Source: Euryodendron excelsum
Taxonomy: Eukaryota > Streptophyta > Magnoliopsida > Ericales > Pentaphylacaceae
Assembly (NCBI GenBank): GCA_033060915.1
Contig: CM065392.1
Coordinates: 4,785,501-4,849,500, forward strand
Length of the DNA stretch: 64,000 nucleotides
Direction: 5' to 3'
Below are positions 11,032-23,290 of this stretch, one piece after another (the stretch's first letter is position 1; the number at the start of each line of letters is the position of its first letter). Below the pieces are notes generated by a model. That model saw nothing but the letters and a program-made list of their open reading frames with translations. It was not told the DNA's origin and did not search any database. Position numbers and translations under genes: made by a program.

Positions 11032-14000
11032 AGCATTGTCACACTCACACCTAATCATGTTTCATTAACGTTTTCGTAAGATGATTGTAATCACACAAAT
11101 AACTAATATGCGAACGTTAACTACTAATAATTCCAAAAATAAGAATTTTATAAAGGATTAAATAAGATCATTAACGTTATAAATCCTTCATAATCATCAA
11201 ATGTACATAAAAGAACTACTAACACAAACTCGGTGAAAATATAAATGAACTCTAAAATATTCTTCTCCAAAATATACAAGATACACAAGATCTAGGACTC
11301 AAGCAAGAAAAGCTCTCCACGGCTCATCAACTCGACATCAATAGTAGTGAACTGAACATCAACTCCTATTTCTGCAAAATAACATGTGCGAGTCTGGATT
11401 ATATATCAACGTGTTCACTAAGATAATCAAACTCATAAAAAACGATTGATAAATAAACACTGAATTAATCACCAATAGATAATCCACCATCATATACTTA
11501 TCACCATCATTAATGGAAAAATGTTTCATGTGATGCAATGCCTTCCAACATGCAATGTTTGATGTTACCACATATGCATACTTTTTTTTTATAACATTAT
11601 TCAATTCATGGCTGGCATGTTATCTAAGAATGTCAACCATGACATTTTTTAGGTTAGTCCACCGTGACTGAATCTCACCAGTGCAATGCAAAATATGTAT
11701 ACAATATATATTGCATACATTATCACCTTATAATTCACCACCAACATTAATATAGATAATAAGCTATTCAATTCAATAAGAGTAAGAATATCTTAAATTC
11801 TCACCTTTTCTCGAAGTACAAAGCAAAAGTGGAATCACCCATTGGGTGGAATTAAAGTTTCTTCAATTGCTTCTGAACATATCATATACTACCACATCAA
11901 ACTTAAGAAACATACGCATGATCATTGCCTGTTCATGACTTATAACTTATAAACATATAAGATAATACATCAAATGACATATTGAAAATTTAAAGAGAAG
12001 TGTTAACACTTAAAATGAAGTGCCTGCTCTTAAACATAGGTGTTAAGTCCTCCCCGACACAAATGTATTGTCCTTTGAAGACAAAGCAAGAAACCCAAAG
12101 CATAGGACCCACGTTGATACGTGCTTAAGGAGCTCCTCACCAGTGGTTGGGACTGCGCCCATCTTGGCGCGCTACTGGTAAGCCTATCCTCTAAAGGACT
12201 GTGCCATTAGGCGCCCTCTTGGCACCCTTCTCCAATGGACTGTGCCACTAGGTGTCCTCAACCCTACCGTGGCACCTCTACTTTTTCCTAGGTTCGAAAA
12301 TGATGTTTCAACAGTTAGTGTTAAGTCTTCCTTCCAACTCCAACACACCTCTAAGCCCTCTAAATTTTAAGATGAAGTTCTAAAGTCTCAAACAAGATTT
12401 CAATACATTAAAACATGAACAACATGAAGAACTCTAGATTTTTCACTTGAATTTTAAACTCTTGGATTCAATTCACCATTCAAAGGCACTCTTTCTACAT
12501 GCAACAACCAAACACAATTAAGGGTACACAACTTCCCCTTCAATCTTCTCTTCTTTTCTTTTATTTTCTTTTTTTCTCTTTTATCAAACACGATTACTAA
12601 ACAAGCTCCTTTCTTTTATCTCCTTCCTTGACTTGATGCCAACAATAGATACAACTTGTATCTACACACACACACACACACACACACAGAAGATGTAACG
12701 AAGCACACACCTTAATTAGAGTGAAATATGTTGACTCAAGGTTGATCCCCATGTTGATTTTGATGATAACAAAACCATGTGGTTGTTATCTAATGATTTC
12801 ACTTGAGTGTGCAGATTATACTATAATCATTTGATAACAAGAAAATAATTGAGTTGATCGGTTGAGTATCCAACAAGAAGATTACTTAGGTAATCTTATT
12901 CTTGAAGAGATTGAAGATGCTCAAGGAGTTCAACAAGTATTCAAAAGAAGGATGCAAGTGACTGAAGATCTTATGATGATTCAAGAAGTTATTCAAAGAA
13001 GCAAAGCACTCAAGCAAGATTATTTGAAGAGTATTCAAGTTGACATGGAATCAATTCTTGAAGACTAAAGTACAAATTGAAGTGCAAATACAACAAAGGA
13101 TTTCAAGTAGAATTGAAGACCGAAGAGCTGGCACCGTACAAATATGGTTTACACTTCACTATGAAGACTCTCGATCCTCATGGCCATATCAAGTCCACTA
13201 TATCATCATGCATGCTATGAACTTCTAAATTGGTTGATTTTTCTACTCTAAATCTGGAAAATGCATTAAGGCATAAAGCATAAAAGAAATGGGGAGCAAC
13301 AAGTTGAAGCTTGTCAAGTAACAATGGAGAACTTGTCACATTGAAGATATTGAAGAACTTGTGGTGAGAAGCTTGTCATGAAACAATGAAGACAAGAAGT
13401 ATGATGAGTTGATACATTCAGCAATCTCATAGTTGCAACCTCATTTAGATGACTCTTACAAGATATGGAAGCTCACCTTGAAGATTTGAAGATGTCTTGC
13501 AAGAATGGAAGAAGAAGAGACTCACTTAAAGATACGGAAGCTTTCTTAGAAGTTTTGAAGATATCTTGAAAGTTTTGATAAGAAATCACAAGAGTTGGAA
13601 GCTTCATTGAAGATTATGTTGAAGTCTTGAATTGATGGAAGAAGTTATATTGATTGAAGAATCCTAGAAGAAATCAATTTGATGAAGATCAAGTAAAGAG
13701 ATTGAAGATGTTCAATAAGCATGAAAGATCAATTGAAGAAAAGAGATCTCAAGTCTTGGAAGCTCTCTTGAAGATTTTGAAGAAGACTTAGATCAATGGA
13801 AGAAGTGATGTTGATTGAAGAACTCTAAATATAATCAAAAGTGTATTGATTTTATCTTGAAGAGTTGAAGATGTTCTTGAAGTCAACATGCCTTGAAGAA
13901 GTCTTTTCAAGCCTTAGAAACCTTATTTGGATGATCCTTAAAGAGCTTGAAGATATTGAAGAAGATTGAAGAAGTATTGCAAAAGTTAAGGATTTTCCTA

Positions 14001-14256
14001 AAAAGAGTCGACCCTTCAAGCAAAAGAGTCGACTCATTCAAACAAGGGCTGAAAATTCTGGTGGAACATCAAAAGAGTCGACCCCTAGCATAAAAGAGTC
14101 GACTCATTCCAACAGAGAGTTGATTGTGCAGTTTTAGACCAAAAGAGTCGACCCCTCGACCAAAAGAGTCAACTTATTTGGGCAGAACCTTCAAAAATCT
14201 GCTGCAACACAAAAAGAGTCGACCCCTGCAGCAAAAAAGTCGACTCATTTAAGGTA
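14001..14256 (+). repeat. Tandem 70-bp repeat with GTCGAC, inside the SIRE-like LTR
   Basis: Four units start at 14001, 14071, 14141 and 14212 with AAAAGAGTCGACCC. Each unit contains a second AAAAGAGTCGACTC about 21 bp downstream, so the GTCGAC palindrome recurs in pairs. It lies about 100-340 bp upstream of the LTR TATA-like box and is probably U3 enhancer-type repetition. Confidence 0.85.
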
Positions 14257-14564
14257 ACGACTAGTTTTTTTAACGTTATACTCCGCCGTTTTCGTATCAA
14301 ATGGTCTCCCATCCATCTCTAACAGCTATAATCAACTCAAGGCTATATATACAAGATCCCCAACACATATATGATGATGAAGAACAAGAAGAACATGAGA
14401 AGAACTCAAGATTAAGTGCTACAAAGTGATATTTCATCTTCCACATCTTATACTCTGTTTTTATTCTTTTGGGGGGTTCTTGAGTGAGCTGAAAATTTGT
14501 TTATCCACTCTTTGAGAGAGAGTTATTCATTGTACAACTTTCATCTATTATTGGGTGGGTTTGT

Positions 14565-14752
14565 AAACTTGTAAGTTTGAGTCTTCTTGAGAAAAACACT
14601 TGTGAGTTTGAGTGTAGCTTGGGAAAAACACTTGTAAGTTTGAGAGAAACTTGGACAAAATCTCTTGTAAAGTTTGAGTGAAGTTTGGACAAAATCACTC
14701 GTAAGTTTGAGAGAAGCTTGGACAAAATCTCTTGGGTTTTGAGAGCTTGGGG
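14565..14752 (+). repeat. Tandem imperfect ~38-bp repeat in the SIRE-like LTR
   Basis: Five or so degenerate units of 'GTAAGTTTGAG.GAAGCTTGGACAAAATCTCTT' type, located downstream of the TATA-like box and so probably in the transcribed part of the LTR. Confidence 0.7.
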
Positions 14753-15450
14753 AATAGCTCTTGTAAAAGTGAGCTAGGCACTTGGAGAAAAACTAGCAGC
14801 TGTGTAAGGAAAGTTTACATAGTGGAATACCTTCGAGAGGATCGAGGAAGAGAGGACGTAGGCAAGGTTTGGCTAAACCTCTATAAATCTGGTGTTCTTC
14901 ATCTCTTTGCACATATTACTTCCTTGCATTACATCTTAGTATTTGTTTGCTAGTTTGACTGCTCACTGCTTGTATTGCATTCTATTGTCTGTTTGTTTGA
15001 GTTATACTTTGATTAGTCACTGTTATATTACTCAATCAATTTTTAGTTGCATTGTTTGGTATAAATTCTATAAAACCCAATTCACCCCCCCTCTTGGGTT
15101 GCCTACTTGGGCCAACAAAATACACACCTTAAGCACACGCTCATATGGCTTTCACACACAAGCACACCTAGCACTCCCTTACTTCACACACACCACGAAT
15201 CCATCTTGTTAACATAATTAAACACTCTTATTATAATTAATCAGTATAAATATTAAGTTAGGCATGAAAATTAATTAATTTAATTATTTAATAATTAAGC
15301 TAATTAGTCATACTTAAAATAAAGTACTCCCCACATGACATACTCTTATTAAAACATGTTAATCAAGCTGCTTGATTAAGGTAATTATACAATACAACAT
15401 ATACATTTAAGTCAAATGTGATGTTAAGCAAGATAGGATTTCACAAGCAT

Positions 15451-16430
15451 CATTAAAATTACTTATCCCATTAAGCAACATGTTAGTACGTCATACCTAT
15501 TTCTTTTATTTATTTAAACCAACGATTTCACTTGACTTGAACAAAATATCATAAGTTTAAAATAAAATAAAAATATTATTATAGTATTTTATTTATCAAC
15601 ACGACGTAATAAAAAAAACGAGTCTACTCAATTTTGGATCTTAAAGTTTGGAATGAGAGGCTTGTCATTGACGTATTTTAATGTATCCTGGACATTTCGG
15701 GGTTTGGAACTGATTTAAAGCATTTTAGGATTTTTATGCAGAATTGACCATTTAATCTCAAATTATTTTGGCTTGTGGTGGCCTTTTTATTAATTCACAT
15801 AAATTTATAACAAGAGCCAAAGTTGTCCTGATATAAGGTCACCTAAAATGATAAAGTGGATAAGTTATTGAAAATTTCTGCCTAAGGCCAGCAACCCACT
15901 AGAATTGATATTTTAATTAGGTCTAGGTTTTCAAATTTTGAAAACACTCTAAAATATGTATTAGAAAACAGAAATGTAAAAATTTTTATTCTCTTAATTT
16001 TTTTTTTTCTACTCATTAACTTGAAAAGTTGGAATTAGAAAGGATCATTGTAGTTATATAAGTATTTTACCATGGAAGGGCTCAATTACCTTACAGGGTG
16101 ATCTCTAAAAAAAAAAAGTTTATAGATTCTCTCACTAGTTGTATTTCAAATGTAATGTGTTTAGTGGTAGCTAGTGAGAAATTTGTATCTAACCAAACAC
16201 CACGTTAGCATCATCCTCTCAGTTAGGCAATTGTATTGGTTAAAAAATCAGAAGAAAATATTTGAGATCAAGCACACACCCACTAATTAAATGGACTAGA
16301 TTAATTGGAGCAAATTGGGTCAACGGGGGGAAAGAGACTTCATCTTTTACCAATATATATAATCATTGAATCTTGAAATGAAAACTTGACCATAAAATCA
16401 TCATAACATGCATGCCTAATCGAAAAGTGG
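15451..16430. other. Intergenic DNA, no gene seen
   Basis: AT-rich, with no ORF or exon chain of note. The A-run near 16106 and the T-run near 16000 may be retroposon scars but carry no clear target duplication. Confidence 0.4.
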
Positions 16431-16434
16431 GCTG

Positions 16435-17185
16435 CCTGCAGGCATGTCAATTGGGCTAGACCGTGGTCCACATGGTTTGGGTATGGCTTTGCGGGCTATC
16501 GCTAAATTTTGGGCAAGGTAAAATTGGGAATGTTAGGCCCAAACCCAATTCACGACCCTAAAGGTGGGCTCAAGTTTGGGCCTTAAGCTTGGGCCTTTGG
16601 ACTTAGGCTTTTGGGCTGGCCTTTGATAGGGCTTGACAGGCTTTGGGAGGGTTTGATAATTTTTTTTAAATATTAGTTTTTTAAGTTAGTAATTAATTTA
16701 TAAATTAATAATTAATAAGTAATAATCACTAATGGTTAAAATTAAATTAGAAAATTAATCAACTTATGAAAATCATACAAACAAATATAAATGATTAAAC
16801 TTATAAAGTATTGATTAATGTTAACTTATATAAACTATTGAATATATAAGACATACATTTTTAATTAGTAATTGATAAACAATAATGATTCAACTAAGTT
16901 AGAGACTGAGTCAAACTTATAAAATTATACAAAAATATATAAATGATTAAACAATTAAATTTATGAAGTATTGATTAATGTAAATCTATATAAACTATTA
17001 ATTATATAAAAATATATTATTACTTATAAATTCATAATTTGGGTGGGCTTTTGGGCGAGCCGGGCTTGGGCCAGGCTCAGGCTACCAAGAGTAAGGCTCG
17101 ACCCAGCCATAGGGGGTCAGGCTTTGACCCGGTGGGCTTGGGTCGGGCTCGAGTGGCCTTAGGCCTTGTGCCAAATTTACATCGT
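16435..17185. repeat. Dispersed repeat with GGGCTTGGGCC-rich ends
   Basis: GC-rich ends (16440-16640 and 17035-17185), dense in GGGCTTGGGC, GGCTCGAGC and GGCCCAAAC words, flank an AT-rich middle. Related wording occurs at 25265-25620. The pattern resembles non-autonomous hAT-like elements of plants, but no target duplication was found. Confidence 0.4.
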
Positions 17186-17559
17186 TAGGTGCTTGCCTAA
17201 ACTTATGTGCAATATCAAACCTAAAAATTTTGGGACTCATGGATAACTACATGAGCTCGAGCCTCGAGGTTGAGCTAACTTTTTATTTTATTTTATCATA
17301 TATTAGTGTCTTTTGGGAAAAATATATGTGATTATAAAATTAGTCTCAATTGAGTTCAACATATTTTTAAGAGCAGAAGAATTATTTTTTAAACATGTAT
17401 ATTGTAAGCACCGCATTTTTGCCCGCTCGGCAATCTCCGGCCCGATCGGATTTGGTTTCCAACATCACAACACATGCAAGCTCAAGACGAGCCTTCCAAT
17501 CTCCAATCCAGTCAACTGGTCGCTTCTTAGATCCACAAGGATCCGCTGGAGCCTTAAAC

Positions 17560-17915
17560 ACCACTATTCCAAGCAGTTTTCCGGGTTAGGCGGTCCAGGA
17601 AACCAACGCCATCCAGGTAGTTTCCCGGGATCGGGCGATCTCGGGGACCAACACCTCATCAAAGATTCCAGACGGTTCACTTCTGGCGCCTGCTAGCCCG
17701 CCAATGTAGAATATCCGTCATTCGGTAGTTCTCCGGTACCAGGCGTTCTCGGAGACCAACACCACCCTTCCAGGTAGCTTTCTGGGACCAGGCGTTCTCA
17801 AGAACCAACACCACCTCTACAGGTAGCTCTCTAAGAACGGGCGTTCTTTGAGACCAACACCGCACAGATAGTTTTCCGAGACCGGGCGGTCTCAGGAACC
17901 AACACCTAGGTCAAC
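17560..17915 (+). repeat. Tandem ~48-bp repeat at the 5' end of giant LTR copy 1
   Basis: Repeated units of the form 'AGGTAGCTTTCTGGGACC' + 'GGCGTTCTC' + 'GAGACCAACACCACC'. About six degenerate copies are present, and the same array exists inverted at about 47800-48200 in copy 2. It lies far upstream of the TATA box, within U3. Confidence 0.75.
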
Positions 17916-18401
17916 ACGGGCGCTTGCTGGCCCGACTCGGTGAAAAATGACCAAACCTGCCCTTTTGGGCCTCCAGGCACGTTTTGGGGAAAGTTAAAAG
18001 TCCCTCAAAACGATAAGTCCATCCTTCCACAATGTTGTCAAACCATCAGGCGTCCCCCGCACGCCATTTGGTCTAAATCTGGTCTTATTCCGGCTCACTC
18101 TGGTCAAAATGACCATTTTGCTCCTGAACGACTCAGCACGACACGAACCCCGCTGAACGGCGACAAACTCCTTCAAAAACCATCCCCGAACAGCCTTACA
18201 TGCCTAACACAATATACCAGACCATTCCTGACCATTTCCAGCCAACTTCGGTCAAAATGACTGTTTTGCCCCTAGAAGCCCAAAAATATCCCGAAACAGC
18301 ACCGGTCTTGGGATTTCGAGCGAGGGTTTCACCACGCACCCTTGTTTAATCCCAGGAACACTCTACGATACTAAACTCACTCGACTCGATAAAAGTTCCC
18401 T

Positions 18402-18838
18402 GGAGCGTCTCACAGACGCTCCGCTTAAATTGTCTTTTCTCCCGATTCCCTGATTCTATCGCACCGTCAACCGACTTGAGAAACGCGTAAATCAGGAAAT
18501 TTTCAAAAGCTCGCCCATATATCCTCCCATCGATGCTGCTCAATCAAGCAAATCACCTCCCGAAGCCCTCCATTGTACGGTGCGAAAACCATAACTTTCA
18601 GCAACCCCTGGAGCATCTCGCAGACGCTCCGCCAAGGTTGACTTTTTCTCCGATTCCCTAATCAAAACACCCCGTCAAACGACTTGAGAAATGCGTAAAT
18701 TTGGGAATTCCAGAAACTATTTCTAGAGTACGTTCCATCGGTACGGTCTGATCGAATAGATCGCTCCTCGAAGGCCTCGATCACATCAAATGAAAATAGC
18801 CACTTTCAAACACATGCGGAGCGTATCACAGACGCTCT
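18402..18838 (+). repeat. 208-bp tandem triplicate carrying a near-perfect hairpin
   Basis: The inverted pair GGAGCGTCT...AGACGCTCC (3-nt loop CAC) occurs at 18402-18422. It recurs with small changes at 18610-18630 and 18818-18838, exactly 208 bp apart each time. The sequence between also repeats (e.g. 'ATTCCCTGAT', 'CGACTTGAGAAACGCG'). The inverted LTR copy has the same triple at 46873, 47081 and 47289, again 208 bp apart. It lies about 400-800 bp upstream of the LTR TATA box. Confidence 0.85.
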
Positions 18839-19220
18839 ACAAAAGTGTCCTTTTTGGCACGCTTCCTAAGACGATATCCCACACTTCCAAACACAATTCA
18901 AACTCTTCGAAAACATGAAAGTTCATCGGATGCACTAAGAGAACATCCCCAGTGCGACCGATTCCCTCGGAACCTTCCCGGTTGGCCTAGTTATCGAGGC
19001 AAAGTTTGGGCGAATCTTCCCGGTGGTAGAGCGTATGCTACATGCGCTCAAATTTGGTTTAGATCAACCGACTTTCGATCAACGGTCGAGATTTAATCAG
19101 TACATAGGGTGCCACGTGTTATTCTGGCAATGGAACAATACATGCACATGTGGGACATGCGCACGGCCAAAATTTGGCCATGCGCATGTAGCACATGCGC
19201 GCGGTCTGTTCCAGATTACC

Positions 19221-19230
19221 TATAAATAGA
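19221..19230 (+). promoter_or_regulatory. TATA box of giant LTR copy 1
   Basis: TATAAATAGA, followed by a plausible start region about 25-35 bp downstream. The inverted copy keeps the same box at 46521-46528 (read on the minus strand). A near-palindrome with arms GGCCAAA and TTTGGCC around one base lies about 50 bp upstream (19166-19180). Confidence 0.65.
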
Positions 19231-19816
19231 GGCCTTCCCCCTTGCATATTCCAGGTCCGAAATTGATACGGAACTCTGCTAAAATCACCCCAGAAACTCG
19301 AATCTCTACGTATATTCCTCCCCTCCAACACTTAGGCTAGATTCTACCCCTCCTAAGCCTATACACTCCATATACAAGGCCTACATACACACTTATACAC
19401 TCCATTCCAGCCACTTAAGCCCTCTTGAAGTCATTCAAGCTTCAATCAAGACATCCATTGAAGACTACAAGTGTGTTGAAGGCAAAAGGTGGTATCCCTT
19501 TTACATTTGTGTCTTCCCCCACTCTTCTCTTCTCCCTCCTAGCCTATTTAAGTTATTCTCTATTTTAATCCCCATCTTCAACCCCCCTTTCTTGCATGCT
19601 TGAGCCAAGAGGGCTCCTAGATCATGCCTAGAGGAAAACAAGTGAGAGCCACCATGTAGGGGGACCTCTCACTAGCCTACTTAAAGATGGTATGGCCTAA
19701 GAGCCCCTTATTTATGTGGTGTAGTCTAAGAGTCTTGTATGTAATCATGACTCCTTTGCATATCACTATTTTGATCATGTTTTGCATGCTTGGCTTCATT
19801 TTATGATTATGGTCAT

Positions 19817-22338
19817 TGTCACACCCCCAACCCAATTAGACATTAATTATGTCACATTAGGTGAGGCATGATCACGTAGGTCACCATACCTGCGAACGAC
19901 ACCTTAACACATACTCGAAAATAAAAGAACGCAGCGGAATAAACAATACAATGAGAAAAATATAATAAACTCTCCAAAGGAATACATTACCACTGGAAAA
20001 TAATCAACATCCTTTACCATTATACAAAGTTAAAACATAACACCAAAACCTAACGTCTTATATAAAATACAATCACGAAACTGAAAGTAAGACAATTGAG
20101 CTCTCCCAAGCCCCATGACTCGACATCCTAACATCGACATGATTGCCACCACGGCAAGGACCAAGACTGCAGTGAACCAAACCGTCATCTCCAAATTACC
20201 TGTCAAGACAGTCTGTGTGGGTGTGAGCTAATTATCAACATGCTCACGATAGATAATCAAATTCATAGAGAATGATAATAAACACCCACAATGTACACGG
20301 TATAAATGATCGATATATATATATATATATATCATGGATGCCTCAATGCAATGAATGTATCACCCACATGTGCGCGCAATTTTAGATAAAGTTGGCCCAA
20401 TATATCGATGATGCGTTATCAAGGAATGCCCACAGTGGCACCCCTAGGCTAGTCCACCGTGACTAGGCCTTAGTTAACCCACCGTGGTTAACTCTCTCCA
20501 GTGCAATGCAAGGCATACAATATGAATGGTATGCAATGCCACCATATATATATATATAGAATCATCAATGTCTCCACAGAACTTCTCATATAATACTAAT
20601 TTCACCTTATAGATAAACACCTTCAACACCTCATATGTATTCACCACCATTATACATATAGAAAACAAACAATGCATTTAACATGAATAAGATTATCTCA
20701 AAATCCCACAATCCCACAATTAACACCAACATAGATAATAACACAAGCAATATATATTCACTTCTATATGAATAAGATTATCCTATGATCTCACCTGTCA
20801 CCGCACACACACTATGTCAAAGATCACTTCGGGGCTGACGTTGAAGGATCTTGCTCTCCGTTAGCTCCTATCACCACAACCATATTAGTTTAGGAAACTC
20901 AATGTATACTCCAATAATCATAGCTATAATGTCTATAAAAACAAGTTATAATACTGAAATTATACATTAGAACTACCATATGCTAATCTCAATCACAGTC
21001 CCAATGTAAAGCTAGAGTTGAAAAAATACCAAAATACATCAAGTCCTCTAATCTGCCAAAACTGACTCAGGCTTCATAATCTGGACATAATTTTGTGACC
21101 TTATACCCAAAAATTTTAAAACTTTAGGAACACGAAATAGACATTTCAAAGAGTATCCAGACCAAATTTTATATTTTTTAACCATGCCTAAGTATTTATT
21201 TGGTATTTTCAAAAACAGGGCAGTGCTACAGAAACTCGAATTCAGCAGCAGATAGTCTATCTTTGATACATTAATAACATAGGTAAACGACATTTAAATG
21301 ATATGAAATTTAGTACAGATTATCATCAACCTTTCTCCTAGATACAATAAAAATTTCATAATTTTTGAGTAATTCTAACTTGGTCGAATGCTCTGTCTAA
21401 CCAAAGGTTATAGATCTGGGCATCAAAAATCTGCAGAGATAGTCCCATTTCAAAAATTTACCATAATTCGAAATTACAACATTTTTAAGTGAATCCAAAG
21501 CCCAAATGATTCTCATAACTCTAACTTACAGTGTTCAAAAATTCAGCCACAAATAAAATCTTTAGCTAGGTCGAAATGTCTTTAAACAGTAGCCTTTTCA
21601 TAAAGAATACTCTGTTATGGCTGCCATGGATGATTCTAAGTTTTTATCATGGAAGATCTCACCTCCTTCCTCCTCCTTCCATGGCATGACTCATACAACA
21701 TGCAATAATTAGAGAAAATAAGATGAAACAAGCATGATACTCACCTTAGATGAGGAAAACAAAGTGCAAGAAAGCTTCCTTAGATTTTTTCCCTCCTTTC
21801 TTCTTCTTCCTCTTTTCCACCGATTGTTTCTTCTCTCTCCAAGCTTCTCTCTCTCTCTCTCTATAATGGCAGCTATCTTTTCTCTCTTTTCTCTCCCATC
21901 ATGCTAGACCACTCACCCTCCACCATTCTTGTTTTTTTTCTTTCTTTTTCTTTTTCTTTTCTTTCTTCATTTGCCTCCTTGTCCCCTCTTGTCATCTTTC
22001 TCCCTTTCTCTCCACCGACACCCTCCCCTCCTCTTAATTAACTTCAATAGAGACATACTAATATATATCTCACCCCCTCTTAATTAACTTCAATAGAGAC
22101 ATAATAAGATATATCTCACCCTCCTTAGGTATTTTATACATCCACTTATTATACCCACTCACCAATGTCTCGCCATTTAACTTACCACTAAGAAAATGAT
22201 ATAAGTGGCACACCCAATTTATAATTAACCATGCAATAGATGTAATTTAAATTAAATAAACTAAATTAAATAAACTAATTTAACTATGTTTAAGATGTAA
22301 TTCAACTAATCATGAAAATATGAGATTAGGGTTTCACA
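19817..22338. mobile_element. Solo LTR (2522 bp) nested in giant LTR copy 1
   Basis: Starts TGTCACACCCCCAACCC and ends GGGTTTCACA, with a perfect TSD GTCAT (19812-19816 and 22339-22343). The corresponding uninterrupted sequence is present in giant LTR copy 2 near 45930 (minus strand), so the insertion is directly verified by an empty site. It belongs to the same family as 11037-15445. The rc reading (start TGTGAAACCC, end GGGGGTGTGACA) resembles common Ty3/gypsy LTRs. It has no coding capacity. Confidence 0.88.
22030..22130 (+). repeat. 49-bp tandem duplication within the nested LTR
   Basis: The phrase 'CCTCTTAATTAACTTCAATA' followed by 'GAGACATA..ATATATCTCACCC' occurs twice in direct succession. 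Confidence 0.8.
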
Positions 22339-23000
22339 GTCATGCTCTACAATGCTTGCATTGCTCTTATTTTCATGCCATTTCCAAGCTATAGATGTCT
22401 TTCAAAAATTGTTTCAAGAGTTGCCCTCCTTGAAGTGTAGGATGGGATTTTAGGAATTGTGCCTTAGAAGACCTCCTACTAATTCCCTAACTTTCACTTT
22501 AGTGCCATGATGTTTTAAATTGCATAAAGGGTTGCTTTCTAATTCTCTAAATTTTCAAGATTTTCATTCTTTTAAGTGTAGTGGTTGGAATGGCCCCATG
22601 GAACCCTCTCTTGAGTGGTCTCCCTTTTATTGGCCATATGAACCCTCTCTTGATGGAATGGTTCCCTTGAAAAATGGTTTTCAAAATCCTTCTCCAAAAA
22701 AGATTTCAAAAATGCCTTCTCTCCATTTTTGCGTAAAAATAATGCTTTAAAAATTACCATAATTATGTTGATTTTTGAACCCTTATTTTCTTGTCAAGAT
22801 GGTGGTTATAATGGCCATGAGGAAACCTTCCTTGGAATGATTTCCAATCACCAACCATACACACCACACTCTTGACTAAGAGTCAAAATTTTCATGAAAA
22901 TGATCTTCAAAGAAATGGCATACTAAAGTTCATTGCATATCATGTTTTGCTTTCAAAACTCTCTCCAAGAATGCATCAAAACAATTTTCAAGACCCTTTT

Positions 23001-23290
23001 TTCAACCTAACCCTAGGTTAACTTGATCCTAGTTGTCCAACCCTAGGTTAACTTGACCCTAGTTACATAACCCTAGGTTAACTTGCCCCTAGTTACCTAA
23101 CTCTAGGTTAACTTGACCCTAGTTACATAACCCTAGGTTAACTTGACCTTAGTTACCTAACCCTAGGTTAACTTGACCCTAGTTGTCCAACCCTAGGTTA
23201 ACTTGACCCTAGTTCACCCCCCTTAGGTTAACCTTACCCTAGCTAGTCAACCATAAGTCATCTTAACCCTAGGTTAACCTAACCCAAGTT
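23001..23290 (+). repeat. 30-bp minisatellite (ACCCTAGGTTAACTTG...) in giant LTR
   Basis: Units begin CCCTAGGTTA at 23011, 23041, 23071, 23101, 23131, 23161, 23191 and 23221, an exact 30-bp register, then decay to 23290. Each carries the palindromes CCTAGG and GTTAAC. The inverted copy holds the same array at about 44960-45265. It lies in the long transcribed (R/U5) portion of the LTR. Confidence 0.9.

Larger units (their letters stand above)
12729..15117 (+). mobile_element. Solo LTR, SIRE/Maximus-like Ty1/copia
   Basis: A 2389-bp LTR beginning TGTTGACTCAAGG and ending GGGCCAACA, with inverted TGTTG/CAACA termini and a perfect 5-bp TSD AAATA (12724-12728 and 15118-15122). The 'TGATTTTGATGATAACAAAACC' style text near its start and the C-rich 'TTCACCCCCCCTCTTGGG' near its end are typical of SIRE-type copia LTRs (family knowledge). 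A TATA-like TATATATA lies at about 14344-14351. It sits inside the older LTR 11037-15445. The ORFs within it are GAAGA-repeat artefacts. Confidence 0.88.
11037..15445. mobile_element. Old solo LTR (TGTCACAC...TTTCACA family), split by a younger LTR
   Basis: Starts TGTCACACTCACACC and ends GGATTTCACA, with 5-bp direct repeats AGCAT at 11032-11036 and 15446-15450. After removing the nested element at 12729-15117 and one copy of its TSD, about 2.0 kb remain. Its left half parallels the solo LTR at 19817-22338: both carry a 'CAGTGCAATGCAA' segment followed by similar 'CACCTTATA..' text. No internal coding region remains, so it is read as a solo LTR left by LTR-LTR recombination. Likely Ty3/gypsy by its TGTCACACCCC-like terminus; orientation is uncertain. 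Confidence 0.72.

Noticed and set aside
23001..23290. CRISPR-like array of 30-bp palindromic repeats
   Set aside because: Head-to-tail minisatellite with no unique spacers, inside a plant LTR.
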